A DNA stretch of 64,000 nucleotides from Roseateles sp. XES5. Its GTDB lineage: Bacteria > Pseudomonadota > Alphaproteobacteria > Rhizobiales > Rhizobiaceae. Positions 35,246 to 44,025 of the stretch are shown one piece after another (position 1 is the stretch's first letter; each line of letters begins with the position of its first letter). The DNA lies in contig NZ_CP084752.1 in assembly GCF_020535545.1 (NCBI RefSeq), positions 971,001-1,035,000 on the forward strand, in the 5' to 3' direction. The notes below the pieces were generated by a model. That model was given only the letters and a program-made list of their open reading frames with translations, ran no database searches and was not told the DNA's origin. Position numbers and translations under genes: made by a program.

Positions 35246-36784
35246 GTGCTGCGAGGGCTGAACCTCAACTTCACGCTGGCGAAAGCGGCCGCGATGATCA
35301 TCGTTGCGATGTTCGTCTCGCTGCTCCTGCTGCTTGGCCTGTGGCTTTTCACGAGCTACCAGGATGCGCTCCGCCGCACCGAGGAGCGGGCGATCGCCGC
35401 GTCCAAGATCGTCGCGACCAATGTTTCCCTGCTCGATTCGCTCGCCCGCCAGGCGCTGCAACGCATCGACGTGACGCTCGGCGCCGATATCGCCCCGCCC
35501 GCCTCGGCCAGCGTGCGCAACATCAACGAGGCGGTCGCCGACCTGCCCGGCCAGGTGAAGGCCTATGTGGTCGACGAAAAGGGCCTGACGCTCTACTCCA
35601 CCGACCCGATGGTCAAACCGATCAGCATCGTCGACCGGCCCTATTTCTCCGAGCTTGCAAAGGGCGCCAAACAACATATTTCCAGCCTGCTGATCAGCCG
35701 GCTCAACGGCCACCAGATCTTCGCCTTCAGCCGCCGGCTGGAGCGGGACGGCAAATTCGCCGGTGCCGCCGTGGTCTCCTTCGACGTGAACGTGCTGGCC
35801 GATGTCTGGGAGGCGGTGGATCTCGGGCCGAACTCCACCGTCAGCTTCATCCGCGCCGACGGACAGCTCGTCGCGCGCTATCCGCTTGCGGACGGGCCGG
35901 TGGACATGAGCAAATACGTGCTCTTCACCGACTATCTGCCCAAGGCCGCCGCCGGCACCTACGAGGCCATTTCCCCCATCGACGGCGCGCACCGCATCGT
36001 CGCCTATCGCACCGTCGACGGCACCGGCCTCGTCGCCCTGGCTTCGGCCGACTATGCCTTCGGCATCCAGCGCTTCTGGCGCGACGTCACGGTTGCGGTC
36101 TCCGTCCTCGTCCTTGCCGGCATCGGCCTTCTTGCCGCCGGCCAATGGATCCGGCACCTCCTCCACCGCGACGCGGCGCAATCCCAGTTGCTGAGAAACG
36201 CGCTCGCGGACAACCAGCTTCTCCTTCGCGAGGTCCACCACCGCGTCAAGAACAACCTGCAGGCCGTGCAAAGCATCATCCAGTTGCAGCGCCTGCCGGC
36301 AGAAATCCAGCAGTCGCTGGCCGACCGCATCTCCTCCATGGTCGCCGTGCATGAGCAGATCTACCGGCACGACGAGTTTTCCCGGCTATGCGCCCGCGAC
36401 CTCATCAAATCGGTGGTGGAGAAGATGGTGACGGCCTACGGCGCGCCTGTTGCCGTGGACTACGACATCGACGAACTCGCCGTCTCCACGGACAATGCGA
36501 CGCCGCTCGCCCTGCTGACGAGCGAAGTGCTGACGAATATCCTGAAATATGCCTTTCCCGACGGGCGGGAAGGCCGGGTTTCCATTGCGCTCAAGGCCGT
36601 CAGCGGGCGCCGCGCACGCCTTACCATCAAGGACAACGGTATCGGTTTCGATCCGCAGACCGCGCGGCAGGGCATGGGCAGCCGGTTGATCCGGGGCGTG
36701 GTCGGCCAGTTGAACGGCACCCACGCCTTCGACGGCAGCGATGGCACGACCTTCACCGCGGAACTCGATGTCATCGAGGCATAG
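35246..36784 (+). CDS. Membrane sensor histidine kinase, Cache plus HisKA_2
   Basis: A 512-residue inner-membrane kinase. The first membrane helix (AAAMIIVAMFVSLLLLLGLWLF) is followed by a periplasmic Cache-like sensor of about 230 residues (YVVDEKGLTLYSTDPMVKP, DRPYFSELAKG), then a second helix (VAVSVLVLAGIGLLAAGQWI). The cytoplasmic part is HisKA_2 with phospho-His near 330 (REVHHRVKNNLQAVQSIIQL), then HATPase (TSEVLTNILKYAFPDG; KDNGIGFD). This kinase class often phosphorylates PhyR-type or single-domain regulators in the alphaproteobacterial stress response. I choose the GTG at 35246, two bases after a GCATTGGGGGATGGG leader identical to that of the preceding kinase; an ATG at 35198 has no ribosome site. 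Confidence 0.87.
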   Translation: MLRGLNLNFTLAKAAAMIIVAMFVSLLLLLGLWLFTSYQDALRRTEERAIAASKIVATNVSLLDSLARQALQRIDVTLGADIAPPASASVRNINEAVADLPGQVKAYVVDEKGLTLYSTDPMVKPISIVDRPYFSELAKGAKQHISSLLISRLNGHQIFAFSRRLERDGKFAGAAVVSFDVNVLADVWEAVDLGPNSTVSFIRADGQLVARYPLADGPVDMSKYVLFTDYLPKAAAGTYEAISPIDGAHRIVAYRTVDGTGLVALASADYAFGIQRFWRDVTVAVSVLVLAGIGLLAAGQWIRHLLHRDAAQSQLLRNALADNQLLLREVHHRVKNNLQAVQSIIQLQRLPAEIQQSLADRISSMVAVHEQIYRHDEFSRLCARDLIKSVVEKMVTAYGAPVAVDYDIDELAVSTDNATPLALLTSEVLTNILKYAFPDGREGRVSIALKAVSGRRARLTIKDNGIGFDPQTARQGMGSRLIRGVVGQLNGTHAFDGSDGTTFTAELDVIEA

Positions 36785-36787
36785 GCC

Positions 36788-37339
36788 TCAGATCGGCTTG
36801 CTCAGATAGGAAGACCCCTTGATCGCGAAACGCCAGGGGTGATCGACAGCCTTGCTGATGCCGATGCGCACGCCGCTGACCGCGACGGGCGCTTCCGGCG
36901 GAGGCTCCAGCGAAAACGGCGCCCTGGAAAGAAGAGCGCCGTTCATGCCGCCCGTAACGGCAAGCGCCTTGCAGAGATTGCCTGGCCCGGCGCACAATTT
37001 GCGCATCACCGTGACGCCCCGCCGCTCCATCATCGTTTCGAGACCCTGCGTCGGTTCAAGCGCACGAAGAAGCACGGCGCTGCCGGGCGCGCAGACAAAA
37101 TTGAGGCACCAGTGCAGACCATAGGAGCGGTAGACATAGGCCGTGCCCGGCGCGCCGAACATGGCGGCATTGGCGGCGGTCTCACCGCGAAAGCTGTGGG
37201 ATGCCGCATCGTCGGGGCGATAGGCCTCGGTTTCGACGATGCGCCCTCCGACCCCGTCGACGAGCAGGCGCACGCCCAGAAGATCGACGGCGACCGCCAC
37301 GGCATCGCGCGCGAAGAAGCTTTCATCCATGTCGGGCAT
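36788..37339 (-). CDS. DNA-3-methyladenine glycosylase (AAG/MPG family)
   Basis: Base-excision repair enzyme of 183 residues that removes alkylated purines such as 3-methyladenine. Family landmarks: LARDLLG-like AVDLLGVRLLV, RIVETEAYRPDDAASHSFRG (catalytic Glu in ETEAY), NAAMFGAPGTAYVYRSYGLH and RKLCAGPGNLCKALAV. It is somewhat shorter than the usual 190-200 residues. The start could be 37339 (MPDMDES) or 37330. It converges with the sensor kinase gene, three bases between stops, and is unlinked to an alkylation-response operon. Confidence 0.9.
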   Translation of the reverse strand: MPDMDESFFARDAVAVAVDLLGVRLLVDGVGGRIVETEAYRPDDAASHSFRGETAANAAMFGAPGTAYVYRSYGLHWCLNFVCAPGSAVLLRALEPTQGLETMMERRGVTVMRKLCAGPGNLCKALAVTGGMNGALLSRAPFSLEPPPEAPVAVSGVRIGISKAVDHPWRFAIKGSSYLSKPI

Positions 37340-37362
37340 CCATGCCGGGCATTCCTGTCAAA

Positions 37363-37390
37363 CGATCCGGGCAGCGTTTTGCCCGGATCG
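37363..37390 (-). terminator. Hairpin after the DUF892 gene
   Basis: CGATCCGGGCA and TGCCCGGATCG form an 11-bp stem with a six-base loop, 57 bases past the DUF892 stop on the minus strand and 24 bases before the glycosylase start. It probably ends the stress-gene transcript. Confidence 0.55.
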
Positions 37391-37446
37391 TCAAATACCC
37401 TGCCCTCCCCCGTCAGGCGAGCCGGGAGATCATGCCGTCGACAAGA

Positions 37447-37953
37447 TCAGGCGGCCTTGCGCGCTTTTGCCCGCGCATTTGCGGAAGCATCGGCGAGCTT
37501 GGTCAGGGCGCCGTCCGTCTTGGTCTCTTCCTGCAGGGTCTGGTCGAGCAGCGTGACGGCCTCGGTCAGGCCAAGCTCGCTGGCCCAGCGCTTCAGCGTG
37601 CCGTAGCGGGTGATCTCGTAATGCTCGACGGCCTGCGCCGAGGAAATCAGGCCGGCATCCAGCGCCGGCGTATCCTTGAATTCCTCGATGATTTCCTCGC
37701 CCTCGGCGATGATGCCTTCGATCGCCTCGCAGGTCTTGCCGCGGGGGGCCTTGCCGATGAGTTCGAACACCTGCGTGAGGCGCTCGACATGACCTTCGGT
37801 CTCCTCGCGGTGTTTCTCGAAGGCTGCCTTCAGGTCCTCCGCCCGCGCCGCCCGCTTCATCTTCGGAAGCGCCTTGAGGATCTTGCGCTCGGCAAAATAG
37901 ATGTCTTTCAGCGTGTCGTGAAAAAGATCGTCCAGCGTCTTTTCTCTGGCCAT
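37447..37953 (-). CDS. Ferritin-like DUF892/YciF stress protein
   Basis: A 168-residue all-helical protein of the DUF892 (YciF/YciE) family, a ferritin-like four-helix bundle. Landmarks: TLDDLFHDTLKDIYFAERKILKALPKM (first helix), KHREETEGHVERLTQVFELIG (metal ligands Glu/His) and AVEHYEITRYGTLKRWASELG. Family members are induced by stress and probably bind metal or protect against oxidants; the reaction is unknown. The C-terminus is Lys/Ala-rich. A GGAAC-N18-TT motif upstream (38001-38025) and AAGGAG before the ATG at 37953 support expression by the general stress sigma factor. Confidence 0.9.
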   Translation of the reverse strand: MAREKTLDDLFHDTLKDIYFAERKILKALPKMKRAARAEDLKAAFEKHREETEGHVERLTQVFELIGKAPRGKTCEAIEGIIAEGEEIIEEFKDTPALDAGLISSAQAVEHYEITRYGTLKRWASELGLTEAVTLLDQTLQEETKTDGALTKLADASANARAKARKAA

Positions 37954-38000
37954 TGATGGTCTCCTTTCGGGAAAGCGCGCGCATGGCGCGACCTCCCCAA

Positions 38001-38025
38001 AAGAAGGAAGCGGAGCCTTTGTTCC
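38001..38025 (-). promoter_or_regulatory. Candidate EcfG/RpoE2 promoter for the DUF892 gene
   Basis: On the minus strand GGAAC (38025-38021), 18 bases, then TT (38002-38001), 48 bases before the start codon. It fits GGAAC-N18/19-TT but the -10 lacks CG (TCTT), so it is the weakest of the three candidates here. Confidence 0.4.
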
Positions 38026-38037
38026 GCCAGCCCGCCG

Positions 38038-39657
38038 TCAGCGCGCCAGATGCTCGAAAAGCCGCGCCACGGCCTCCGCGCCGGGGTCGACATGGCCTTC
38101 GAGCTGCTTGGCGTTGATATAGGCGGCGCGGCCGGCTTTCGCGCGTGTGAGGGTCGCCGTGACGTTCGCGCCCTCGCGCGCGGCGGCGGCCGCGGCGGCG
38201 ATGCCCTGACCAAGTGCATCGAGCGCGGGCGCAAGCGCATCGACCATCGTGCGGTCGCCGATCCGGGCGCCGCCGATTTCCTGCATGCGGGCAAGGCCGG
38301 CACGCAGCGCCTCGCGCATCGGCAGGCCGCTCGAAGCGCCGTCGCCGGCGGCGGCGAAGAAGATGGCGAGCAGCACGCCGGAGGAGCCGCCCATCGTCTG
38401 GCTGAGCTCCTGGCCGATGGCGCGCAGCAGCTGCGTATGGTCCGACAGCGGCAGGCGGTCGATGGCATTGATCAGCGCGCGGGCCGCACCCGCCAGCGTC
38501 GAGCCGGTATCGCCGTCGCCGGACTTGGCGTCGAGCGCATTGAGATCCTGTTCGGCGGCGACCAGCACGTTGCAGCAATCGATGAGGAAGGCGCGCGTCG
38601 CGGAATGGCTGGACGGCATCGGCATGATCGGCGTCAGGCCGTCCGGCAGGGCGGCAACGGCAATCGGCTGCACCTGCGAAACGCCCGGCCAGGCGGGGAT
38701 CGGCACGGGGGCCTTGAGGAGTTCCAGTTCCGCGGCATCGGCCGGGAAGACGGAGATGGAAAAACCCTGCATGTCGAGCGAGGTCATCAGCGCGGCCGGG
38801 CCGATGGCATGGGTGATCTTCGCGCCGATGCCCGAGCCGAGAAGATCATGCGCCAGAACCGACATTTCGAGCACCGAGGTGCCGCCGAGATTGTTGATCA
38901 GCGCCACATGCGGCCCCTCGCCCATGACGGCGGCAAGCCGCTCGACCATGGTGGCGACCGAGGCACGCGCGCCGGCAAAATCGATCTGCTCGACACCCGC
39001 CTCGCCATGGATGCCGAGGCCGAGTTCGGCCTTGCCTTCGGGAATGCGGTCCTCTTTCGGCGAGCCCGGCACGCGGCAGGTATCGAGCGACATGCCGATG
39101 GAACGCGTTCCCGCGATGACGCGCCTTGCCGCTTCCGTCACGGTGTCGAGATCGGCGCCCTGTTCGGCGAGCGCCCCGGCGATCTTGTGCACGAAAAGCG
39201 TGCCCGCGACGCCGCGGGCCTGCGGCAGGTCGGGAAGCGCGATGTCGTCGCCGACGATGACCATCGAGACATTGAGGCCATAGGCGCGGGCGCGCTCGGC
39301 GGCGAGGCCGAAATTCAGCCGGTCGCCGGTATAGTTCTTGACGACGAGCAGGCACCCGGCCGGTCCCGTCACGGCGAGGATGCCGGCAAGCACGGCGTCG
39401 ACACTCGGCGAGGCGAAGACGTCGCCGCAGACGGCCGCCGTCAGCATGCCCTTGCCGACGAAGCCGACATGGGCGGGCTCGTGGCCCGAGCCGCCGCCCG
39501 AGACGATCGCCACCCTGGACTTGTCCCAGTCGCTGCGCTTGACGACGCGGATATGCGGATAGCCGTCGAGGCGGGTGAGCGCGCCGCCCGACAGAGCCAG
39601 CACGCCGTCGATCGCCTCGGTGACGACGTCTTCGCGCTTGTTGATGAATTGCGCCAT
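38038..39657 (-). CDS. Dihydroxyacetone-type kinase, DhaK-DhaL fusion
   Basis: ATP-dependent kinase of 539 residues for dihydroxyacetone or a related ketose. The DAK1 domain (1-330) has GGGSGHEPAHVGFVG (residues 53-67) and His217 in LGIHGEAGVEQ, the His that forms the hemiaminal with substrate. The DAK2/DhaL domain (about 350-539) has the Mg-ATP motif KSGDGDTGSTLAGAA. This single-chain form uses ATP, not the PTS. It is last in the ABC transporter operon, 10 bases after the ATPase gene, so it probably phosphorylates the imported sugar or polyol product. Homologues also act on L-erythrulose and other four-carbon ketoses, so the substrate is open. Confidence 0.9.
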   Translation of the reverse strand: MAQFINKREDVVTEAIDGVLALSGGALTRLDGYPHIRVVKRSDWDKSRVAIVSGGGSGHEPAHVGFVGKGMLTAAVCGDVFASPSVDAVLAGILAVTGPAGCLLVVKNYTGDRLNFGLAAERARAYGLNVSMVIVGDDIALPDLPQARGVAGTLFVHKIAGALAEQGADLDTVTEAARRVIAGTRSIGMSLDTCRVPGSPKEDRIPEGKAELGLGIHGEAGVEQIDFAGARASVATMVERLAAVMGEGPHVALINNLGGTSVLEMSVLAHDLLGSGIGAKITHAIGPAALMTSLDMQGFSISVFPADAAELELLKAPVPIPAWPGVSQVQPIAVAALPDGLTPIMPMPSSHSATRAFLIDCCNVLVAAEQDLNALDAKSGDGDTGSTLAGAARALINAIDRLPLSDHTQLLRAIGQELSQTMGGSSGVLLAIFFAAAGDGASSGLPMREALRAGLARMQEIGGARIGDRTMVDALAPALDALGQGIAAAAAAAREGANVTATLTRAKAGRAAYINAKQLEGHVDPGAEAVARLFEHLAR

Positions 39658-39667
39658 GGAAATCTCC

Positions 39668-40663
39668 TTAAGCTAAACGCATGCCCGCCGCGTCGAAATA
39701 GAGCGGCTGCGACGGTTGGATCCGGATGGTCTCGCCGCCCGTGAGCGGCGTGTGGGCGTCGGTGACGGTGATGAGGTCGTGCCGCTTGAAGGTGAGATGC
39801 AGGCGCGTCTGGTCGCCGAGATGCTCGACGCGCTTGACCAGCGCCTCCTCCCCCTCGCCCTGCACGATGTGCTCCGGGCGAAGGCCGATGCTCTTGGCAC
39901 CGGCCGGCGCGCCCGCGAAGAGATCGGCCGGCAGCACGTTGATGCGCGGCTGGCCGAGGCGCGTCGCGGCATAGACGCTGACGGGCGTTTCATAGACCGC
40001 GCGCGGAGAACCGAACTGCACCAGCCGTCCCTCGTTCAACACGCCGACATGGGTCGCCATGGTCATCGCCTCGATCTGGTCATGGGTGACATAGATGAGC
40101 GTCGCGCCGGATTTCGCCTGGATGCGCTTCAGTTCGATGCGCAGGTCCGCCCGGAGCTTCGCATCGAGCGAGCTCAGCGGCTCGTCCATCAGGAAGACAT
40201 CCGGGTTGCGCACAAGCGCACGGCCGATGGAGACGCGCTGCATTTCGCCGCCGGAAAGCGCGGTCGCCTTGTTGTCCAGCTTGTGGGCGATCTGCAAGAC
40301 CTCGGCAACCTCCTTCACCTTCCTGTCGATCGCCGCTTGCGGCGTCTTCAGGAGCGGCGACCTTAGGGGAAATTCCAGGTTCTGGCGAACCGTGAGGTGT
40401 GGATAGAGCGAATATTGCTGGAAGACCATCGCGACATTGCGCTCGGCCGGCGACAGCCCCTTCATGGCGCGGCCGCCGATGAAGACCGCACCGCTGTCGG
40501 GGGCATCGAGGCCGGAGACCATGCGCAGGGTCGTCGTCTTGCCTGCGCCCGTCGGGCCGAGCAGCACGACGAAGGAGCCGTCCGGCACTTCAAGCGAGAC
40601 ATTGTCGAGCGCAACGGTGTCCCCGAAGCGCTTCGTCACTTTCTCCAGAATGACCTCAGCCAT
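39668..40663 (-). CDS. Carbohydrate ABC transporter ATPase 2 (UgpC/MalK type)
   Basis: A 331-residue ATPase with Walker A LLGPTGAGKTTTLRMVSG, signature LSGGEMQRVSIGRAL, Walker B VFLMDEPLSSLD, H-loop VTHD, and a C-terminal TOBE-like regulatory domain (GLRPEHIVQGEGEE). It is one of two different ATPases in the same operon; its start overlaps the end of the first ATPase gene by 8 bases. Two distinct ATPases per transporter recall the rhizobial glycerol importer GlpSTPQV. The start at 40663 (MAEVILEKVTKRFGD) has GGGTC/AGTGCTGGG upstream, a weak site that relies on coupling. Confidence 0.9.
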   Translation of the reverse strand: MAEVILEKVTKRFGDTVALDNVSLEVPDGSFVVLLGPTGAGKTTTLRMVSGLDAPDSGAVFIGGRAMKGLSPAERNVAMVFQQYSLYPHLTVRQNLEFPLRSPLLKTPQAAIDRKVKEVAEVLQIAHKLDNKATALSGGEMQRVSIGRALVRNPDVFLMDEPLSSLDAKLRADLRIELKRIQAKSGATLIYVTHDQIEAMTMATHVGVLNEGRLVQFGSPRAVYETPVSVYAATRLGQPRINVLPADLFAGAPAGAKSIGLRPEHIVQGEGEEALVKRVEHLGDQTRLHLTFKRHDLITVTDAHTPLTGGETIRIQPSQPLYFDAAGMRLA

Positions 40664-41753
40664 GACCCAGCACTCCCGCATTGGCCTCGGAGACGAGCGC
40701 CTTGCCGTTTTCCGCATCGAAAAGCGAAAGGGTGCGCGCATCGAAATCGAGCCCGACCAGCTCCTCCTCGCGCACCTTGTGACTTGAGGATATGCGCGCC
40801 TTCAGGTCGCCGTGCCCGGTCGACAGCGTCACGATCTGCGTCGTGCCGAGATATTCGACGGCGCTGACCCGCCCGCGATAGGCGGCATCGTCGCGGAACC
40901 GCACATGTTCCGGCCGCACGCCGAGCGTCAGCCGGCCGGCGCGCCCTTCGCGCGCAGCCGGCACCTTCATCCGCACGCCGCCAAGATCGACGCTGTCGCC
41001 GCCGATGCCGATCATGCCCTCGAAATCGAGGAAGTTCATGGAGGGCGAGCCGATGAACTGGGCGACGAATTTCGTCGCCGGCCAATCGTAGATCTGCTGC
41101 GGGCGACCGAACTGCTCGACGACGCCATGGTTCATGACGACGATCTTGTCGCCCATCTGCATGGCCTCGAGCTGGTCGTGCGTGACATAGACGGTGGTGG
41201 CGCCCATGCGGTCGTGCAGCGCGCGCAGTTCCTCCGCCATGTGCTCGCGGAACTCCGCATCGAGCGCGCCGAGCGGCTCGTCCATGAAGAAGGCCTTGGG
41301 TCGGCGCACGATGGCCCGGCCGAGCGCCACGCGCTGGCGGTCGCCGCCCGAAAGGCCGCCGACCGGCTTGTCGAGGATATGCTCGATCTTCAGGATACGG
41401 GCGACCTCGGCGACGCGGGTCGCCACCTCCTCGCGCTTCATGCCCTGGCTGACCAGCGGATAGGAGATGTTCCTGCGCACGTTCATATGCGGATAGAGCG
41501 CGAACATCTGGAAGACGAAGGCGATGTCGCGCTGGCTGGCCGGCTTCATGCCGACCTCCTCGCCATCGATGAAGATCTCGCCCGAGGTCGGCAGCTCGAG
41601 GCCGGCCATCATGCGCAGCGTCGTCGTCTTGCCGCAGCCGGAGGGGCCGAGCAGCATGAAGAACTCGCCATCCTCTATGGTGAAGCTGGAGGAGCGGACG
41701 GCGGTGAAGGCGCCGAACTCCTTGCGCACGTTTTCAATTCTGATCTGAGCCAT
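40656..41753 (-). CDS. Carbohydrate ABC transporter ATPase 1 (UgpC/MalK type)
   Basis: A 365-residue ATPase: Walker A LLGPSGCGKTTTLRMMAG, signature LSGGDRQRVALGRAIV, Walker B AFFMDEPLGALD, H-loop VTHDQLEAMQMG, then an OB/TOBE regulatory domain (TLGVRPEHVRFRDDAAYRG). It pairs, probably as a heterodimer, with the next gene's ATPase. It starts four bases after the small membrane protein gene and overlaps the following ATPase by 8 bases, so the complex is made from one tightly coupled transcript. Confidence 0.92.
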   Translation of the reverse strand: MAQIRIENVRKEFGAFTAVRSSSFTIEDGEFFMLLGPSGCGKTTTLRMMAGLELPTSGEIFIDGEEVGMKPASQRDIAFVFQMFALYPHMNVRRNISYPLVSQGMKREEVATRVAEVARILKIEHILDKPVGGLSGGDRQRVALGRAIVRRPKAFFMDEPLGALDAEFREHMAEELRALHDRMGATTVYVTHDQLEAMQMGDKIVVMNHGVVEQFGRPQQIYDWPATKFVAQFIGSPSMNFLDFEGMIGIGGDSVDLGGVRMKVPAAREGRAGRLTLGVRPEHVRFRDDAAYRGRVSAVEYLGTTQIVTLSTGHGDLKARISSSHKVREEELVGLDFDARTLSLFDAENGKALVSEANAGVLGHG

Positions 41754-41757
41754 CGGC

Positions 41758-41946
41758 CTACTCCGGAAAATGGCTGACGACGATGAACATCACCGTGCCC
41801 AGCAGGGTTATGACGAAGGACCAGGAATAGAGGACGAGGGCGAAGGGCTGCATGAGCATGACGACGCCGGCGGCGATCAGTACCGAGGCCAGCATTTCCC
41901 AGGCGCCGCGCCTGAAATGCATGAGACCGTTGAAAAATCTTGTCAT
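41758..41946 (-). CDS. Small two-helix membrane protein of the ABC operon
   Basis: A 62-residue protein (MTRFFNGLMHFRRGAWEML...) with two hydrophobic segments (LASVLIAAGVVMLMQPFALV and SFVITLLGTVMFIVVSHF). Its ATG overlaps the stop of the MalG-type permease (ATGA), so it is translated with the transporter. Small membrane proteins sit in comparable places in rhizobial polyol and glycerol importers (DUF2160-like), but I cannot assign this one to a family. An accessory or assembly role is inferred. Confidence 0.75.
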   Translation of the reverse strand: MTRFFNGLMHFRRGAWEMLASVLIAAGVVMLMQPFALVLYSWSFVITLLGTVMFIVVSHFPE

Positions 41947-42884
41947 TTGCGGACGGCTCCGAAGGTGATGCCGCGCAGGAGATGCTTGCGCAGAAGGATG
42001 GTGAACACCATGACCGGGACGAGGAAGAGGGTCGCGCCCGCCGCGACAGCCGGCCAGTCCTGGCCGCTGACGCCGATGATGGTGGGAATGAAGGGCGGTG
42101 CCGTCTGGGCATTGCCTGACGTCAGCAGCACGGCGAAGGCATATTCGTTCCAGGCGAAGATCAGGCAGAAGATCGCGGTGGAGGCTATGCCCGTCGCGGC
42201 CTGCGGCAGCACGACCTTGTAGAAGGCCTGGAAGCGCGTGTAGCCGTCGATGAGCGCCGCCTCCTCGTATTCGACCGGAATCTCGTCGATGAACCCCTTC
42301 AGCAACCAGACGGAGAGCGACAGGTTCACCGCCGTGTAGAGCAGGATCATGCCGGCATGGGTATCGCTGAGCCCGAGCGAGCGGAACATCAGGAAGATCG
42401 GGATGGCGACGGCGATCGGCGGCATCATGCGCGTCGACAGGATGAAGAAGAGGAGGTCGTCCTTCAACGGCACCTTGAAGCGCGAGAAGGCATAGGCCGC
42501 GGCCGTGCCGAGCACGATGCACAGCACCGTGGAGCCGAAGCCGATGATCACCGAATTGGTGAAGCGCTCGGCAAAACGCGAAGGACCGGAAATGACGAGC
42601 CCGTCCTTGCGCACGAGCTTGTCGTACCAGGTGGTGGGCTCGCCCAGCGCCTGAAGCTGCTCGGCGGAAAGGCGCGTGCGCGTGGTGAAGACGTTGACAT
42701 AGCCTTCCACCGTCGGCGTGAAGAAGGTCTTCGGCGGATAGGCGATGGCGTCGGACGGGCTCTTGAAGCTCGTCGCGATGATCCAGACGAGCGGCAGGAT
42801 GGTGATCAGCGCGTAGAGCACGACCAGGGAGCCCGCGACCCATTTCTGCCGCAACGACGGCTCGGTGACGGAATAGCTGCTCAT
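41943..42884 (-). CDS. Carbohydrate ABC transporter permease (MalG type)
   Basis: A 313-residue permease with six membrane helices (LVVLYALITILPLVWIIATS, SVIIGFGSTVLCIVLGTAAA, FFILSTRMMPPIAVAIPIFL, GMILLYTAVNLSLSVWLL and others). The EAA loop EYEEAALIDGYTRFQAFYKV contacts the ATPase. An extended periplasmic loop (about 45-95) is longer than in typical MalG proteins. The start at 42884 overlaps the stop of the partner permease by four bases. The C-terminus ends LLRGITFGAVRK, normal for the family. Confidence 0.92.
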   Translation of the reverse strand: MSSYSVTEPSLRQKWVAGSLVVLYALITILPLVWIIATSFKSPSDAIAYPPKTFFTPTVEGYVNVFTTRTRLSAEQLQALGEPTTWYDKLVRKDGLVISGPSRFAERFTNSVIIGFGSTVLCIVLGTAAAYAFSRFKVPLKDDLLFFILSTRMMPPIAVAIPIFLMFRSLGLSDTHAGMILLYTAVNLSLSVWLLKGFIDEIPVEYEEAALIDGYTRFQAFYKVVLPQAATGIASTAIFCLIFAWNEYAFAVLLTSGNAQTAPPFIPTIIGVSGQDWPAVAAGATLFLVPVMVFTILLRKHLLRGITFGAVRK

Positions 42885-43828
42885 CGTTGTTTCACCTTGT
42901 TCAGGGCTTTGACATAGATCGAGGCGAGGCCGAAGACCGTGACGAAGAGGATGACCGCATAGGCGGAGGCATAGCCCGTGCGCCACTTCTCGAAGGCCTC
43001 GCGCTTGAGGTTGATCGAGGTGAGCTCGGTGATCGAGCCCGGCCCGCCGCCGGTCAGTTGCACGACGAGGTCGAACATCTTGAAGTTCTCGATGCCGCGG
43101 AAAAGCACGGCGAGCATCAGGAAGGGCAGGACGAGCGGGATGGTGATCGTCCAGAACTGCCGCCATTTGCTGGCGCGGTCGCACTCGGCCGCCTCGTAGA
43201 TGCTGGGCGGAATGGAGCGCAGGCCCGCAAGGCAGATCAGCATGACGAAGGGCGTCCACATCCAGGTATCGACGATGATGATGGCCCAGGGGGCGAGCGA
43301 GACGTCGCCGATCATCGAGAAGCTGGAAGGGTCGGCGCCGGTCAGGAAACCGACCGCGTAATTGAAGAGGCCGATCTGCGGCTGGTAGAGGAAGGTCCAG
43401 AAATTGCCCACCACCGCCGGGCTCAGCATCATCGGCAGGACGATGATCGTGGTCCACAGATCGTTGCCGCGGAATTTCTTGTTGATGAGATAGGCGAGCG
43501 TGAAGCCGATGAGGACCTGAAGCACGATGGTCCAGATCAGGAAATGGGCCGTCGCCTGCATGGTCAGCCAGATATCCCGGTCCGACAGGACATTCAGGTA
43601 ATTCTTGAGGCCGACGAAGGTGACTTCGGCATTGGGCCTGTTGACCCGGAAATTGGTGAAGCTCAGCCGGATCGTCCAGATGAGCGGGAAGATGTTGACC
43701 GCCAGAAGCAGCACGATCGACGGGGCGACGAAGAGCCAGGCGAGCGCACGATCGGACAGGCCATGCATGCGTCTTGCGATGGCGTGCGGCGTCGCCTCGG
43801 CGACCCGCTCCACGGATGATTTCAGCAT
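42881..43828 (-). CDS. Carbohydrate ABC transporter permease (MalF/UgpA type)
   Basis: A 315-residue permease with six membrane helices (ALAWLFVAPSIVLLLAVNIF, TAHFLIWTIVLQVLIGFTLA, WTTIIVLPMMLSPAVVGNFW, WAIIIVDTWMWTPFVMLICL and others) and the EAA loop SIYEAAECDRASKWRQFWTI. The ATG at 43828 has AAGGGGAACACC upstream. It is the second gene of the operon, separated from the binding protein gene by 197 bases that contain a repeat element, so levels of the binding protein and membrane parts may differ. Confidence 0.92.
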   Translation of the reverse strand: MLKSSVERVAEATPHAIARRMHGLSDRALAWLFVAPSIVLLLAVNIFPLIWTIRLSFTNFRVNRPNAEVTFVGLKNYLNVLSDRDIWLTMQATAHFLIWTIVLQVLIGFTLAYLINKKFRGNDLWTTIIVLPMMLSPAVVGNFWTFLYQPQIGLFNYAVGFLTGADPSSFSMIGDVSLAPWAIIIVDTWMWTPFVMLICLAGLRSIPPSIYEAAECDRASKWRQFWTITIPLVLPFLMLAVLFRGIENFKMFDLVVQLTGGGPGSITELTSINLKREAFEKWRTGYASAYAVILFVTVFGLASIYVKALNKVKQR

Positions 43829-43843
43829 TGGTGTTCCCCTTGC

Positions 43844-43938
43844 GCATTTCCGGGAAAACAGACAGCGATTTTCCGGAAATGCATCGAAACAAAGAGTTAG
43901 AGCGGGTCGCGATTCAACGAGACGTGAAAACGCTCTAG
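43844..43938. repeat. Rhizobial intergenic repeat of the AGAGC type, copy 2
   Basis: A composite element between the binding protein and permease genes. One hairpin is GCATTTCCGGGAAAA (43844-43858) against TTTTCCGGAAATGC (43869-43882), with one bulged G. A second unit is bounded by AGAGCG (43899-43904) and CGCTCT (43931-43936). Its place inside an operon suggests a role in differential mRNA stability. Confidence 0.65.
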
Positions 43939-44025
43939 ACAGCGTGGGCGGCGGCAGAGCCGGGGCATATCCCCGGCTCCGGCCGCGCCGTGGCCCGCTG
44001 GGAGGCGCGGGCACGGCCGATGGCG

